Source of the DNA: Ancylomarina salipaludis
GTDB lineage: Bacteria > Bacteroidota > Bacteroidia > Bacteroidales > Marinifilaceae
NCBI RefSeq assembly: GCF_004122035.1
Contig: NZ_SAXA01000007.1
Coordinates: forward strand, 169,566 to 233,565
Length of the DNA stretch: 64,000 nt
Reading direction: 5' to 3'
Below the pieces are notes generated by a model. It worked only from the letters and a program-made list of their open reading frames with translations, did no database searches and was not told the DNA's origin. This document shows, in pieces, positions 36,936 to 47,388 of the stretch. The translations under genes were made by a program, and so were the position numbers. Within the stretch, counting starts at the first letter, position 1. Each line of letters opens with the position of its first letter.

Positions 36936-38606
36936 TTATGGATTTTGAACCAAGTTAGGTTGAGCTAAAATCTGAGCTTCCGGAATATAGTCAACAACAC
37001 GAGGACTTGTTGCAGGAACAGTTAATAAAGGATTAGCTCCTCTATCGTGTGTTCCCGGATATCTGCGATCTAAAGTTAAGCCATTCCTAAAAATATCGTA
37101 ACGGCGATGCGCTTCGTAAGCCAATTCTAAACGACGTTCCTCAAGCACAATTTCCAGCAAGGTTCTACCAGCAGGCACTGCAGAGTAACTATCAATATTT
37201 GCACGTTCTCTTATCAAATTAACATCATCTAATGCTCCTGACATATTTGTACCTATTTTTGCTCGAGCTTCAGCACGGTTCAAATACATCTCTGCCAGAC
37301 GCGAAATAACTGGTGAGAACAATTGTGGTTGTCCTTCCTGATTTGAACATTTTATCACAAAATATTTTGGATATCCCTGTCTTACCGGCATCTTCTTTGT
37401 CAATTTCACATAGGTTTTTCCACTGATGTTTTCACCTTCAGTGATAAAATACACAGTGTTACCATTTACGAGTTCAGTTGAAACCGTTTTTGTACCATTG
37501 TAATCATATTCCCAATTGCCTGCATTATTGGTAACGTCATACATTTGGAACATCTTTGAACCCACCGGAGATGCTTTGTCGTATGAATAAGTGATCTCAT
37601 ATGCGTCACCATCTACATACTGAGGATCAATAAACTTATGTCTTCTATCCGAAGGATTTTGATCAAGTAAATTTCTATATGGCTCAGAAGCATACATTTC
37701 ACCCCAGCCTACACCTTGAATTGTAGCATACATACCGCCAAAAGCATACCAGTCGTAGTCATCTTTATCTTTTAAGGCTCTACATGCAAATATAATTTCT
37801 GAATTTTCTTCAGGCACCATAGTTGGGAATGTTTCATAATCAGAACCATCCAGTAATGTAAAGTTGCTTGATTCAATAACTTTAGTGGCATATTCTTCTG
37901 CTTTTACATTATCCTCCATATATAAATAGACTCTGGACAATAAAGCATTGGCAGCTTGTTCTGATGCATATATGTTATATTCAGAAGGATCTCTTTTAAA
38001 TCCACTCATCAGTTTTGCAGCTTCTAACAGATCGATTTCAATCTGCGTATAAACCTCTTTAACAGTAGCTCGAGGAGGCAAATCATCCGCATTGGGTTCA
38101 GCATCTAGAATAATTGGAACACCTAGGTTAGTTTCTGGAGCCTGATTATAAGGTCTTCCCCAAACATTTACTAAAGTGAAATAAAAGAAGGCACGCAGGT
38201 AATACATTTCACCAATAACGTGGTTCATACGATCTGTACCTTTCTGTGCTTTATCAATTACCTTATTTGCATTCACAATCCCTTTATAACATCCAGACCA
38301 TAGGCTATTTAAATGGCCATTTGTTGGGGTGTGCTGATAGTTATACATGTAATATAATGCGTCGGTGGTAGAGCCACTTAATGCTATATTGTCACCACCA
38401 AATTCACCATGAAAGTGGTAAGGACGCATAAACTCATTCTTTTTTAAAAGGGCATAAGTCCCTAGGGCTGCTGCTTCGATACCTAATTCGTCGGCAAATA
38501 CTTTATCATCTGATAAATCCTGAAACGGCTCTCTCGTGATATCACAAGCGCTAATAGAAAGCGCTAATAGAATCGCAATAAAAGAATATATATTTTTCAT
38601 TTTCAT
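36936..38606 (-). CDS. SusD/RagB family nutrient-binding lipoprotein
   Basis: 556 residues. Lipobox SISAC (Cys20). SusD features: N-terminal DITREPFQDLSDDKVFADELGIEAA, TPR-like helices with AFFYFTLVNVWGRPYNQAPETN, and C-terminal SRLAEMYLNRAEARAK with ERRLELAYEAHRRYDIFRNG. It sits on the cell surface and captures ligand for the adjacent TonB-dependent transporter (susC gene 119 bp upstream). Confidence 0.93.
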   Translation of the reverse strand: MKMKNIYSFIAILLALSISACDITREPFQDLSDDKVFADELGIEAAALGTYALLKKNEFMRPYHFHGEFGGDNIALSGSTTDALYYMYNYQHTPTNGHLNSLWSGCYKGIVNANKVIDKAQKGTDRMNHVIGEMYYLRAFFYFTLVNVWGRPYNQAPETNLGVPIILDAEPNADDLPPRATVKEVYTQIEIDLLEAAKLMSGFKRDPSEYNIYASEQAANALLSRVYLYMEDNVKAEEYATKVIESSNFTLLDGSDYETFPTMVPEENSEIIFACRALKDKDDYDWYAFGGMYATIQGVGWGEMYASEPYRNLLDQNPSDRRHKFIDPQYVDGDAYEITYSYDKASPVGSKMFQMYDVTNNAGNWEYDYNGTKTVSTELVNGNTVYFITEGENISGKTYVKLTKKMPVRQGYPKYFVIKCSNQEGQPQLFSPVISRLAEMYLNRAEARAKIGTNMSGALDDVNLIRERANIDSYSAVPAGRTLLEIVLEERRLELAYEAHRRYDIFRNGLTLDRRYPGTHDRGANPLLTVPATSPRVVDYIPEAQILAQPNLVQNP

Positions 38607-38725
38607 CTGTTTATATTTTTTTTATTAAAGTCAGATGGAAGTCGCCATTTGATAATCATGCTCGTGTATGAGAAGACTTTTTCATGGCTCATTTCATCTT
38701 TTTAATCATTAATAAATTTCACTTA

Positions 38726-41700
38726 TTAAAAAGCTATTTTTACGCCTACCATAATTTTCTTAGCCATCGGATATTGATAACCATGCGTCTCATCATAACG
38801 TGTAGCTCCAACTTCAGGATCCATACCTGACCAGTTTGTCAGTGTAATTAGGTTATCTGCACTTACGTAAACTGAAGCACTTGATATTTTAAGTAAGTTT
38901 GATACGTTTTTTGGAACATTATATGCCAGGGTTACATTACGTAAACGGATATAACTTGCATCTTCTAAATATCTTGACGAGGGTTTATTAGCATCAGCCC
39001 CTCCGTTAAGTGATTTTGGGTGAGTCGCAACATCTCCTGGTTTTTCCCAACGTTTCCAGTCGTCATGCAATTTCATACTATTAAAACCAACGTATGATCC
39101 GTCGCTATCAAATAATTCTCTGTTGCTATTATATCTATCAATACCTTCAACAAAACTAATATTGGCAGTTAAGGTGAAATCATCAAAAGTAAATTTATTG
39201 AGGATACCTCCTGTATATGTTGGAGTACCTTTGGTTCCGGTAAATTGCAAGGTCGCATCATTGTATTCTGATGTTAAACTAACAGTTTTAGTACCATCTT
39301 CGTTTTCCGTAACTTTTTCCCAAAGCGGTTTACCATTGGCTGGATTTACACCGTACCATATACGTTGAAAGTATGCATCTTTATCATGTTTTGCTTCGAT
39401 TTTGATATTTGGATCATGTACATCAAAATAAGCTTTATTATCGTACAATTCTTCAACCCTGTTTTTGTTGTATGCCAGGTTCAAAGTCATATCCCACTTA
39501 AATCTGGAAGTTTTAATTATTTCAGGTGAAACAGTTAACTCATATCCTTTATTGGTAATACGTCCAATATTCATCCACACTCCACTATATCCGGTCAATG
39601 CAGGAAGTTTCACTTTAGTTAAAAGATCATCACTATTTTTATAGTACAGGTCTAAGTTGATGCTGATACGGTCGAATAATCTGGTATTGATAGCTGTGTT
39701 GTAGCTGGTTACTTTCTCCCAACTAATGTTTGGGTTTCCTTTTTGATAGGGTGTAGCAGCATTGTTCCCATTGTATTGAGAAGCAAACTCAAAGAACCCA
39801 AGATATTGAAAACCGCTTGGAGCATTACCTACCTGTCCTATGCTGGCAGTCCATTTTAATACGTTTAACCATTCTACTCCTTGCAGGAATTTTTCACTAT
39901 GGGCATTCCATCCTAAACTGGCCGACCAAAAATTACCATATTGCTTATTTGAACCAAAACTACTTGAACCTTGTCTGCTAAACGAAGCAGTAGCCAGGTA
40001 TTTATCATCATAAGCATATTGCAAATTAACAAGCGTACTTTGCTTAGCACTTTCGCTTTTATACCCACCTACTTCTAGAGCTTCTGCAGTGGTGTTAAGT
40101 GCAGTCAGTCCAGCAGAAACACCTTTACCTTTAGCAGTAGCATCGTCGTAGTGGGAATCACTGTATTCCCATGCTACAAATGCACCTAAAACATGAGCAC
40201 CAAAGGTTTTATTTATTCGCAACATTTGATTGGTAAAACGCTTTTGATTAAAACTATATTTTTCAGATAAAGAACCTCTGTTAGCAAGACCTACTATAGA
40301 ACGAGGGTCTTCGTAATCTTCAGTTAATCCATGATTAAGAATAATATTATTCATCGAAGCAAATGTTAACCATTCGTTGATTTTATAATCAAACCCAATA
40401 TTTGCACGAAGATTATTGCTACGTGACTTGCCATAATTGTATTGCAAATCGTATAGATAATTACTTTCGTCTCTACCATACCAACCTTTATTGTTGTCTT
40501 GTAAATATTTTTTACCACTAGCAACTTTTGGATGTAAAACAGAGCCATCAGGTAAATAAGCTTCATCCCATGGCATATAAGTAAACATATTATATGGAGA
40601 ATGTTGTTGATCTTTGATCGTACGATAATCACCGGATAAATTTACTTTGATCTTAAGGCGTTCAGTTGCATTAATATCAAAGTTTGCAATAGCTGAATAA
40701 CGTTCGTAATCATATCCTTTTAAGACACCAGTCTCATTATAGTATGTACCAGACAAATAAGCAGTCATCTTTTCGTTCCCACCAGAATAGTTTACGTTAT
40801 ACTCTTGTGCTTTTCCAGTTTGAGTAGCAATGTCCATCCAATCCGTATCTGTGTTTAATACATCCTCCGTTACATTAGGGTTCCAGGTTTTTTGATAATC
40901 GTATAACTCTTGTGAATTCATTACGGAGAAATTCCCAGTATTAAATGTGGTGAGTCCGTAGGTCGCATTCACATTTATTTTGGACTCCCCTTTTTTCGCT
41001 CTTTTAGTTTGTAATAAGATAACCCCATTTGCAGCCAAAGAACCATATAGTGAAGTAGCCGAAGCATCTTTTAATATAGTCATACTTTCAATATCAGCAG
41101 GACTAAAACCTGGGTCAGAATTACCCATTATAATACCATCAACCACCCAAAGAGGTGCTGTCTCACCTGACAAGGAACCTTTACCACGAATGGTTATTTC
41201 TGTACTCGAACCAGGTCTTCCACTACGTGATGATGCGTTCACACCTGCAACTTTACCTTGAAGCATGGATGCGACATTCGACACAAAAACATCTTTTAGA
41301 TCTTCACTATCTAATGCTACAGCTGAACCTGTTAAATTTGATTTTTTTGTCGTTCCATATGCAATAACCATAACTTCGTCAAGGTCACTGGTTGAACTTT
41401 TCAGCTTGACATTAATAGTTGTCTGCCCCTTAACTGGTACTTCAAGTGGTTCATAACCAATAAATGAGAAAACTAAAATTGCATCGGCTTGTCCTACTTT
41501 TAGAGTATAATCTCCATTTATATCAGTTGTAGAACCTTGAGTAGTCCCCTTTATTATAATACTAACGCCTGGCAATGACTCCTGATTATCATTATCTAAT
41601 ACTTTCCCTTTTATTTCAACAGATTGTGCACTTGCAATAACTGTAAAAAACAGCATGAAAACGAACAAACTTATCGCTTTTTGAATGCCGGAAATATTGA

Positions 41701-41764
41701 TCCTTATTTTATTTTTTATATTATTTCGATAAAAATCGACTTGTCGTAAACACTTCATAATCAT
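38726..41764 (-). CDS. SusC/RagA TonB-dependent outer membrane transporter
   Basis: 1012 residues. After a signal peptide ending IASAQS there is a CarboxypepD_reg-like domain (VEIKGKVLDNDNQESLPGVSIIIKGTTQGSTTDINGDYTL), a TonB-box region DEVMVIAYGTTKKSNLTGSA, plug (VSNVASMLQGKVAGVNASSRSG) and a 22-strand barrel ending in VGVKIAF. It imports the oligomer bound by SusD. It follows the discoidin lipoprotein gene by 72 bp, and the long run of minus-strand genes looks like one operon under the divergent hybrid regulator. Confidence 0.94.
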   Translation of the reverse strand: MIMKCLRQVDFYRNNIKNKIRINISGIQKAISLFVFMLFFTVIASAQSVEIKGKVLDNDNQESLPGVSIIIKGTTQGSTTDINGDYTLKVGQADAILVFSFIGYEPLEVPVKGQTTINVKLKSSTSDLDEVMVIAYGTTKKSNLTGSAVALDSEDLKDVFVSNVASMLQGKVAGVNASSRSGRPGSSTEITIRGKGSLSGETAPLWVVDGIIMGNSDPGFSPADIESMTILKDASATSLYGSLAANGVILLQTKRAKKGESKINVNATYGLTTFNTGNFSVMNSQELYDYQKTWNPNVTEDVLNTDTDWMDIATQTGKAQEYNVNYSGGNEKMTAYLSGTYYNETGVLKGYDYERYSAIANFDINATERLKIKVNLSGDYRTIKDQQHSPYNMFTYMPWDEAYLPDGSVLHPKVASGKKYLQDNNKGWYGRDESNYLYDLQYNYGKSRSNNLRANIGFDYKINEWLTFASMNNIILNHGLTEDYEDPRSIVGLANRGSLSEKYSFNQKRFTNQMLRINKTFGAHVLGAFVAWEYSDSHYDDATAKGKGVSAGLTALNTTAEALEVGGYKSESAKQSTLVNLQYAYDDKYLATASFSRQGSSSFGSNKQYGNFWSASLGWNAHSEKFLQGVEWLNVLKWTASIGQVGNAPSGFQYLGFFEFASQYNGNNAATPYQKGNPNISWEKVTSYNTAINTRLFDRISINLDLYYKNSDDLLTKVKLPALTGYSGVWMNIGRITNKGYELTVSPEIIKTSRFKWDMTLNLAYNKNRVEELYDNKAYFDVHDPNIKIEAKHDKDAYFQRIWYGVNPANGKPLWEKVTENEDGTKTVSLTSEYNDATLQFTGTKGTPTYTGGILNKFTFDDFTLTANISFVEGIDRYNSNRELFDSDGSYVGFNSMKLHDDWKRWEKPGDVATHPKSLNGGADANKPSSRYLEDASYIRLRNVTLAYNVPKNVSNLLKISSASVYVSADNLITLTNWSGMDPEVGATRYDETHGYQYPMAKKIMVGVKIAF

Positions 41765-41836
41765 TATCTTAAATCTTAATTAGATAAATAAACTATTATA
41801 CATCTTGTTCTTAATTATTCTATATCAACTCCCTTT

Positions 41837-42751
41837 TTAATAAGGTAGCATACCATCATCGAACACTTTTATCTCACTGATCGTAGTGTGTGTTAAACCG
41901 GTTGTACGTGTATCAAGAACTCTAATTCTAAAATATTTAGAAGAGTAATTCTTATCAAGTGAAATGGTATTATCTGCCGGACGTGGCTGAGTTTCTATAG
42001 TTTCAGAAGTCCATACTGTTGTATAATCAGTTCCATTTGTACTTGTTTGCACATCGAATTTAACAGGATCATTACCTCTATTAGATGTGCTGCGTGTCCA
42101 GAATTGGAAACCACCAATGTTTTTAGCTTCGTCAAATGTAATTTGAATATGATGAGGAAGAGGTGCTACACCGTCTGACCAGGCAGAATGCCAATATGTG
42201 TCGAAATTATCATCAATAAGGGCTTCCTTAGGTCCTTCACTTCCTTCTTGCGTAAAGGTGTCAATCATGTCATCTCTTAGTGTATGGAAAGTCTTTCCTG
42301 CTTTCGAAGTAAATGAAATGGTTTCTCCATAAGCGGTACCTGCTTCATTCGATGCATAAGCTCTGGCTTTATAAGCGGTTTTAACAGCTAATCCCTTTAG
42401 GGTTGCCGAATAATTCCAATCCTTCTCTAAAATACCATCCAGAGTAAATTCACCGACTTCTGCAAAATTATCTGCTACAGTTGGCTCACGATCTTCAGTC
42501 GTAAAGCAAACTCCCATAGCCAGAATTTTTGATCCCCCGTTAGATGTCACGCTACCACTTACAACAGCATCCTGACCTGTGATATCAGTAACTTCACCTG
42601 TGGTCGTCACTGGTAAGTTAACTGTATCATCTTTGTCGCAACTCGTGATAAAAGACATGACAACGATTGCGAATAATAAAAATGAGATCCGTTTAAAATC
42701 CATTTTTATAAATTTCTGATAATTACTTTTTTTAACTTTCTGATTCTTCAT
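41837..42751 (-). CDS. Discoidin (F5/8 type C) domain lipoprotein
   Basis: 304 residues. The frame opens at 42751, but the internal Met17 (42703, MDFKRISFLLFAIVVMSFITSC) gives a normal lipoprotein signal with Cys39 and may be the real start. Residues 45-150 form a fibronectin-III-like domain (GEVTDITGQDAVVSGSVTSNGGSKILAMGVCF), and 155-300 an F5/8 type C module (FDTYWHSAWSDG, IGGFQFWTRSTSNRG, KYFRIRVLDTRT). As the first gene before susC it probably is a surface glycan-binding protein. Confidence 0.82.
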   Translation of the reverse strand: MKNQKVKKSNYQKFIKMDFKRISFLLFAIVVMSFITSCDKDDTVNLPVTTTGEVTDITGQDAVVSGSVTSNGGSKILAMGVCFTTEDREPTVADNFAEVGEFTLDGILEKDWNYSATLKGLAVKTAYKARAYASNEAGTAYGETISFTSKAGKTFHTLRDDMIDTFTQEGSEGPKEALIDDNFDTYWHSAWSDGVAPLPHHIQITFDEAKNIGGFQFWTRSTSNRGNDPVKFDVQTSTNGTDYTTVWTSETIETQPRPADNTISLDKNYSSKYFRIRVLDTRTTGLTHTTISEIKVFDDGMLPY

Positions 42752-43013
42752 AAGATTAGAGTTAGTATAACATTAAAAATTAGGTGTTAGGTTAATAAAT
42801 AACTGTATTAAAAAATCACTATAAATCAACACGGTAGGCTTCACCATGTAATTTCCATTCTCATTTGTTGTTTAAATATTATCTCATGCCGAAATTGTTT
42901 TGGGATGAGATGTTCCTTCTATTGTTTGGAAACTATATTATCTCGTCTGCGCTTACTCGCGTTATCGACTATTATTTTGCGATGATAATAATGGGGATTA
43001 ATTATTACAGGGA

Positions 43014-43046
43014 GGTGGACATTTTAGGCGAATTGGTAGACATTTT
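43014..43046. promoter_or_regulatory. Direct repeat in the SusCD-locus/regulator intergenic region
   Basis: GGTGGACATTTT (43014-43025) and GGTAGACATTTT (43035-43046) differ at one base and are offset by 21 bp, two helical turns. A weaker third copy, GCAGACATTCCC, starts at 43088. It is a candidate binding site for the AraC-type domain of the divergent regulator. The rest of 42752-43170 shows nothing else. Confidence 0.5.
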
Positions 43047-43132
43047 CCCACTAGCCTAAATCAGAAACAGATACAGTATTTTTTTTTGCAGACATTCCCT
43101 AATATTTACTTGGAAGACGACAGTCAGATTTC

Positions 43133-43140
43133 TATTTTTG
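43133..43140 (+). promoter_or_regulatory. -7 box of the hybrid regulator gene
   Basis: TATTTTTG fits TAnnTTTG; the -33 position holds only TTGG. 31 bp before the start codon. Confidence 0.45.
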
Positions 43141-43170
43141 TTTTGTTACTAACAACCTAAATCTGCCCTC

Positions 43171-46100
43171 ATGACCAAGAACTATTCACGACTGGTGAAG
43201 CTAATTTTGCTTATAGTGCTATGTCATTCTTTTATATTTTCAAAAGCACAAGAATCAACAAACTTCATCCATCTGGGTGTAGAAGTTGATCGCCAAAGTA
43301 CCATTGCGACCAATGTACTTGAAGATTCCCTGGGTTATTTATGGCTCAATTCTCATATGGGTATTCTTCGCTTTGATGGATACGAATACCGGGAGTACCC
43401 ATTCCGGGAAATTTTTGGAAACAAGGTTCCGCCTAGCTCAACATTAGGCATAAGAAAAGATCCGAAAGGACATATTTGGTGTGTATCCAAATCAGGATCT
43501 ATTTCCAAACTGATGCCAACGGGTAAATTTCATGCGCAGTTTTCTGATTTTTCTCCTCTCCAAGAGCATCAATCTTTTGAAGCCTTCAGTATCGATTCAA
43601 GCAGGCTTTGGTTAGGTAGTAGTTTTGGAACTCTCACCGGATTATCTTTAGTTGATTCAACTTTAACTAAATTCAACATTCATTCTTCCAATGAAAGCAT
43701 AACTTCTGTTTCTGCGGGCAAGTCTAACACGGTTTGGTTCTGTACAAATAAGGGGCGAATTTTTAAAGCCGATCTTTCAAGCAAAAAACTAACTGAACTA
43801 AAAGGCCCATTCAATAACCCATTTAATAAATTGATATTAACGACTGATTTTGACGGTAATTTATGGATCGGGACTGAACTCTATGGCTTATTCTATTATA
43901 ATATAGAAAATCAATCCTTCGAACATTTCCACAATCAGGCCCAAACATCACATTTTATTCCAACCAATATGCTTATTCGAATTTTTCGCGATAGCAAAGG
44001 ACTTGTTTGGATTGGTACTGATGGTGGTGGGTTGTACCGGGTTACACCTAAGACAAAACAAATCAAAATCTACAACCATTCTAAAACCAATAAATTTTCC
44101 CTTCAAAGTAACACGGTAATTGGTATTGGGGAAACCCAGAATAATGACATTTGGGTTTTTACAAATTATGGAAGTATCAACATCCTGGCAAACGAATCCT
44201 CAACAGTTGGGTATCATTCCGGGAGTATTTCAGGTTCACCAACCCGCGTTTTATCTATTCTTAATTGTAAGAATGGCGATTTGTGGATTGGTACAGATGG
44301 TGAAGGCATTACCTTGGTGAATAAGAAAACCGGCACTAAAAAACAATACATTGCAAAAACAAAAAGCGGACACGGTTTAAAAGGCAATTACATTCAAGCA
44401 ATGGTCGAGGATAAAAACCACAACAAATGGATAGGCACCTACCTTAATGGCTTGATGTATTTTAATACAAAAACAGATCAATTTAAATCTGTTAATGTAA
44501 CTAATGAAAAAGGACAACTTGCGACTGATGTCAGATCCTTACATATCGATAAGAAAGACAGGCTCTGGGTTGGCAGTAATATTGGTATCACAATATTTGC
44601 CCTAAATGGTGAACAAATTGCATTCTTTCCCCACAATAAAAACGGACTAAAAGGTAGTGTTCCCGAAGTGTTTATAGAAGATGAATTGGGACAATTGTGG
44701 GTTGGAATGTTTGAGGGAGGAATCTGTTTGTTTCAGGAAAACAAAACTCTCAACCAATCTCAGTTTACCACATATAAATTAGCTAATACAAACAATCTTT
44801 CCGAAAACAGTGTGATACATGGTGCTTCAGACTTACATGGACACCTCTATTTAATTAACTCCTATTCTAAACTTGTCAAGTTTAACCTCAAAGAGAAAAA
44901 AACAGTTCCAATAGAAGGCTTTAGCAATGAAGATCTTCACAGAGTTTCAGCTGTTCTTGTTACGGATTCATCGAATCTATGGGTATCCCGAACAAATGGA
45001 ATTTCGCATCTTGATTTGCAAAAACACGAAGACTATTTTTATGGCTGGAAAAATGGAACCTTAAAAGATAATTACCTTTCGGGGAGTGCCAGTATAGATC
45101 AAAATAATCGCATCTATTTTGGAGGTGTTGGGGGATTGAACTACTTCGATCCCAAGCAAATGAAAACAAGCCAAAGTCGCTTTCATCTGAAAATCAATCA
45201 AATTCAAATCGTAAATCGGAATGCTAATGAAATCATTCCGGAGCAACTATCCAAAGGCATCGAACAGTTAAAATCGATTAAACTCAATCACAAACAGACT
45301 TCTTTTTCTTTTCAATTCTCAGTAATTAATGATCATTTAGATCCCAATTATTTTTACGCCTACCGCCTAAAGGGCTTTGATAAAAATTGGATCACAACCC
45401 AAAATAAACGAATCGCAACTTACACCAATATCCCTTACGGAGATTACACATTCGAAGTTAAAGCTGGAAGCAAAAGGAATATTTGGGATATTGCCCCACA
45501 AGCCATACAAGTCAGAATTCTCCCTCCTCTTTGGCAGAGATGGTGGGCATACACCATTTACGGTTTTGTTCTGATAGTTGCTCTCTTTTTCATTATTCGC
45601 TATTCCATCATGTGGGCCCGACTAAAAAGAAAATTGATGCTCGAAGAATGGCAGAATGAAAAAAACAATGAACTCTATGCCCTAAAAATGAATTTCTTTG
45701 CGAAGATGTCGCACGAAATCCAGACACCCTTGACCCTCATCATGGCCCCTATCGAAAATATGATAGAACGAGCCGATGGCAATCTGCTCTTAAAACAACG
45801 CCTGAAAGTTATTCACAACAACGCGCAACGCCTTTCGCGTATTGCACTTGAGTTAATGACCGTAAGAAATCGAGAATTAGGAAAATTACAATTACGCGCA
45901 AGCAAAAATAACATATCGAAACATTGCGAAAACATAGCCCTTTCCTTTACAGAACAAGCGCGATTTAAGCATATCGACTTTGTTTTTGAATCGAAACAAG
46001 ATGATATCATGCTTTGGTACGATAAAGAAAAGCTTGAACATGTGATCTATAATCTTCTAGCAAATGCCTTTAAATTCACCCCACGCGAAGGCCATATTCA

Positions 46101-47265
46101 ATTTAAAATTCAAAGCAACTACGAACACTTCTTTCTAAAGATCTCTGATTCGGGTATTGGAATAAATGAAGAAAATCTGACACATATCTTTGATATGTTC
46201 TACCAATCAAAGGAAGGAAAAGAAGTGGGGGGAACCGGAATCGGACTCGCCCTTACTAAAGAACTTATTACTTTACACAAGGGTGAAATCAATGTCGTAT
46301 CATCTGTAAATAAGGGTACCGAATTTAGTTTAAAAATTCCTCTGGGCTGCGAACACTTAAATGCAGATGAGATCATCAGTAAGACTGATATAAATGAAAT
46401 GATTCAAACAGATGACTCGAATAAAGAAGATCTTTACACACCCAGCATTAATCCTAACAGCAAAATTAAACTCCTAATCGTTGAGGATAATTACGAGATG
46501 TTGCTTTTACTTAAAGATACCTTTAGTCCTTATTATAACGTATTCACGGCTGAAAATGGAAAAGAAGCCCTGTCTGTTTTAAAGGAAACAACGCCTAATT
46601 TAATCATTAGTGATATCATGATGCCAATCATGGATGGTATTTCCCTTTGTAAAGAATTGAAAAACACAAAAACGACTCAACATATTCCGATTATTCTTCT
46701 TACCGCACGTAATACGACCCAATCAAAACTTGAGGGGTTAAAATATGGAGCCATTGAATACATCAACAAGCCATTCAATGTAAAAGAACTCATCTTTAAA
46801 GTCAATAATATTCTCGAATCACACAAAAATCTGATTCAAAAGTACAGAACCGAATTACTGTCACAGGCTGAAGCCCCACAAGCGGAATCACCCGACGAAA
46901 AATTTATAGAATCAATCCTGATTGAACTTGAGAAAAATTTAATTAATCCCGATTTTAAACTGGAAGATTTATCAAATGCTCTCAACATGAGTTATTCGAA
47001 CATATACCGTAGATTTCAATCAATTACCAACAAAACCCTTGTTGACTTTATGCGCTGTTTAAGATTAAAGAAAGCGGCCATGATTCTGGTTAAACACAAC
47101 TACACCATTTCTGAAATCGCCTTTAATGTGGGCTTTAACGATCCCAAATATTTTTCAAGATGCTTTAAAAAAGAATACAACTACACCCCCAAACAATTTA
47201 AACAACTTGCAAATTCTGAAAATGGAGATACATTTCTGGAAACATATGACCTCACAATAAATTAA
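43171..47265 (+). CDS. Hybrid two-component system regulator (HTCS)
   Basis: 1364 residues, a one-protein sensor-kinase-regulator. Signal peptide to about 26; a periplasmic sensor of two seven-bladed Reg_prop propellers (repeated LWIGT-x-G-x-G motifs) and a Y_Y_Y domain up to about 785; membrane helix about 790-812; HisKA with His848 in KMSHEIQTPLTLI; HATPase_c about 930-1060 (VGGTGIGLALTKELI); receiver about 1103-1215 with phospho-acceptor Asp1148 (LIISDIMMPIMDG); AraC-type HTH about 1265-1345. It should sense an oligosaccharide in the periplasm and activate the divergent SusCD operon (42751-30395). The H-box has Gln where Arg is usual. Confidence 0.94.
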   Translation: MTKNYSRLVKLILLIVLCHSFIFSKAQESTNFIHLGVEVDRQSTIATNVLEDSLGYLWLNSHMGILRFDGYEYREYPFREIFGNKVPPSSTLGIRKDPKGHIWCVSKSGSISKLMPTGKFHAQFSDFSPLQEHQSFEAFSIDSSRLWLGSSFGTLTGLSLVDSTLTKFNIHSSNESITSVSAGKSNTVWFCTNKGRIFKADLSSKKLTELKGPFNNPFNKLILTTDFDGNLWIGTELYGLFYYNIENQSFEHFHNQAQTSHFIPTNMLIRIFRDSKGLVWIGTDGGGLYRVTPKTKQIKIYNHSKTNKFSLQSNTVIGIGETQNNDIWVFTNYGSINILANESSTVGYHSGSISGSPTRVLSILNCKNGDLWIGTDGEGITLVNKKTGTKKQYIAKTKSGHGLKGNYIQAMVEDKNHNKWIGTYLNGLMYFNTKTDQFKSVNVTNEKGQLATDVRSLHIDKKDRLWVGSNIGITIFALNGEQIAFFPHNKNGLKGSVPEVFIEDELGQLWVGMFEGGICLFQENKTLNQSQFTTYKLANTNNLSENSVIHGASDLHGHLYLINSYSKLVKFNLKEKKTVPIEGFSNEDLHRVSAVLVTDSSNLWVSRTNGISHLDLQKHEDYFYGWKNGTLKDNYLSGSASIDQNNRIYFGGVGGLNYFDPKQMKTSQSRFHLKINQIQIVNRNANEIIPEQLSKGIEQLKSIKLNHKQTSFSFQFSVINDHLDPNYFYAYRLKGFDKNWITTQNKRIATYTNIPYGDYTFEVKAGSKRNIWDIAPQAIQVRILPPLWQRWWAYTIYGFVLIVALFFIIRYSIMWARLKRKLMLEEWQNEKNNELYALKMNFFAKMSHEIQTPLTLIMAPIENMIERADGNLLLKQRLKVIHNNAQRLSRIALELMTVRNRELGKLQLRASKNNISKHCENIALSFTEQARFKHIDFVFESKQDDIMLWYDKEKLEHVIYNLLANAFKFTPREGHIQFKIQSNYEHFFLKISDSGIGINEENLTHIFDMFYQSKEGKEVGGTGIGLALTKELITLHKGEINVVSSVNKGTEFSLKIPLGCEHLNADEIISKTDINEMIQTDDSNKEDLYTPSINPNSKIKLLIVEDNYEMLLLLKDTFSPYYNVFTAENGKEALSVLKETTPNLIISDIMMPIMDGISLCKELKNTKTTQHIPIILLTARNTTQSKLEGLKYGAIEYINKPFNVKELIFKVNNILESHKNLIQKYRTELLSQAEAPQAESPDEKFIESILIELEKNLINPDFKLEDLSNALNMSYSNIYRRFQSITNKTLVDFMRCLRLKKAAMILVKHNYTISEIAFNVGFNDPKYFSRCFKKEYNYTPKQFKQLANSENGDTFLETYDLTIN

Positions 47266-47360
47266 TCATTTTCTTCTCATCATTAAAAACCTCTGTAAAA
47301 ACTAGTCATACAAGCTAAAACAAATAAACAACTTTTATAAATTATCATTTTTATTTGCCA

Positions 47361-47380
47361 TACTGGTAGGAACTGGTAGG
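47361..47380. promoter_or_regulatory. Galactose-type operator upstream of the second SusCD unit
   Basis: TACTGGTAGGAACTGGTAGG, 18 of 20 bases identical to the galK operator (22455-22474), also preceded by CA in both. It ends 8 bp before the -7 box and occupies the -33 position, suggesting activation by the regulator rather than repression. Confidence 0.7.
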
Positions 47381-47388
47381 TATTTTTA

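Noticed and set aside
42865..43059. 64-codon frame in the regulator intergenic region
   Set aside because: It covers the direct repeats of the control region and has no family features.
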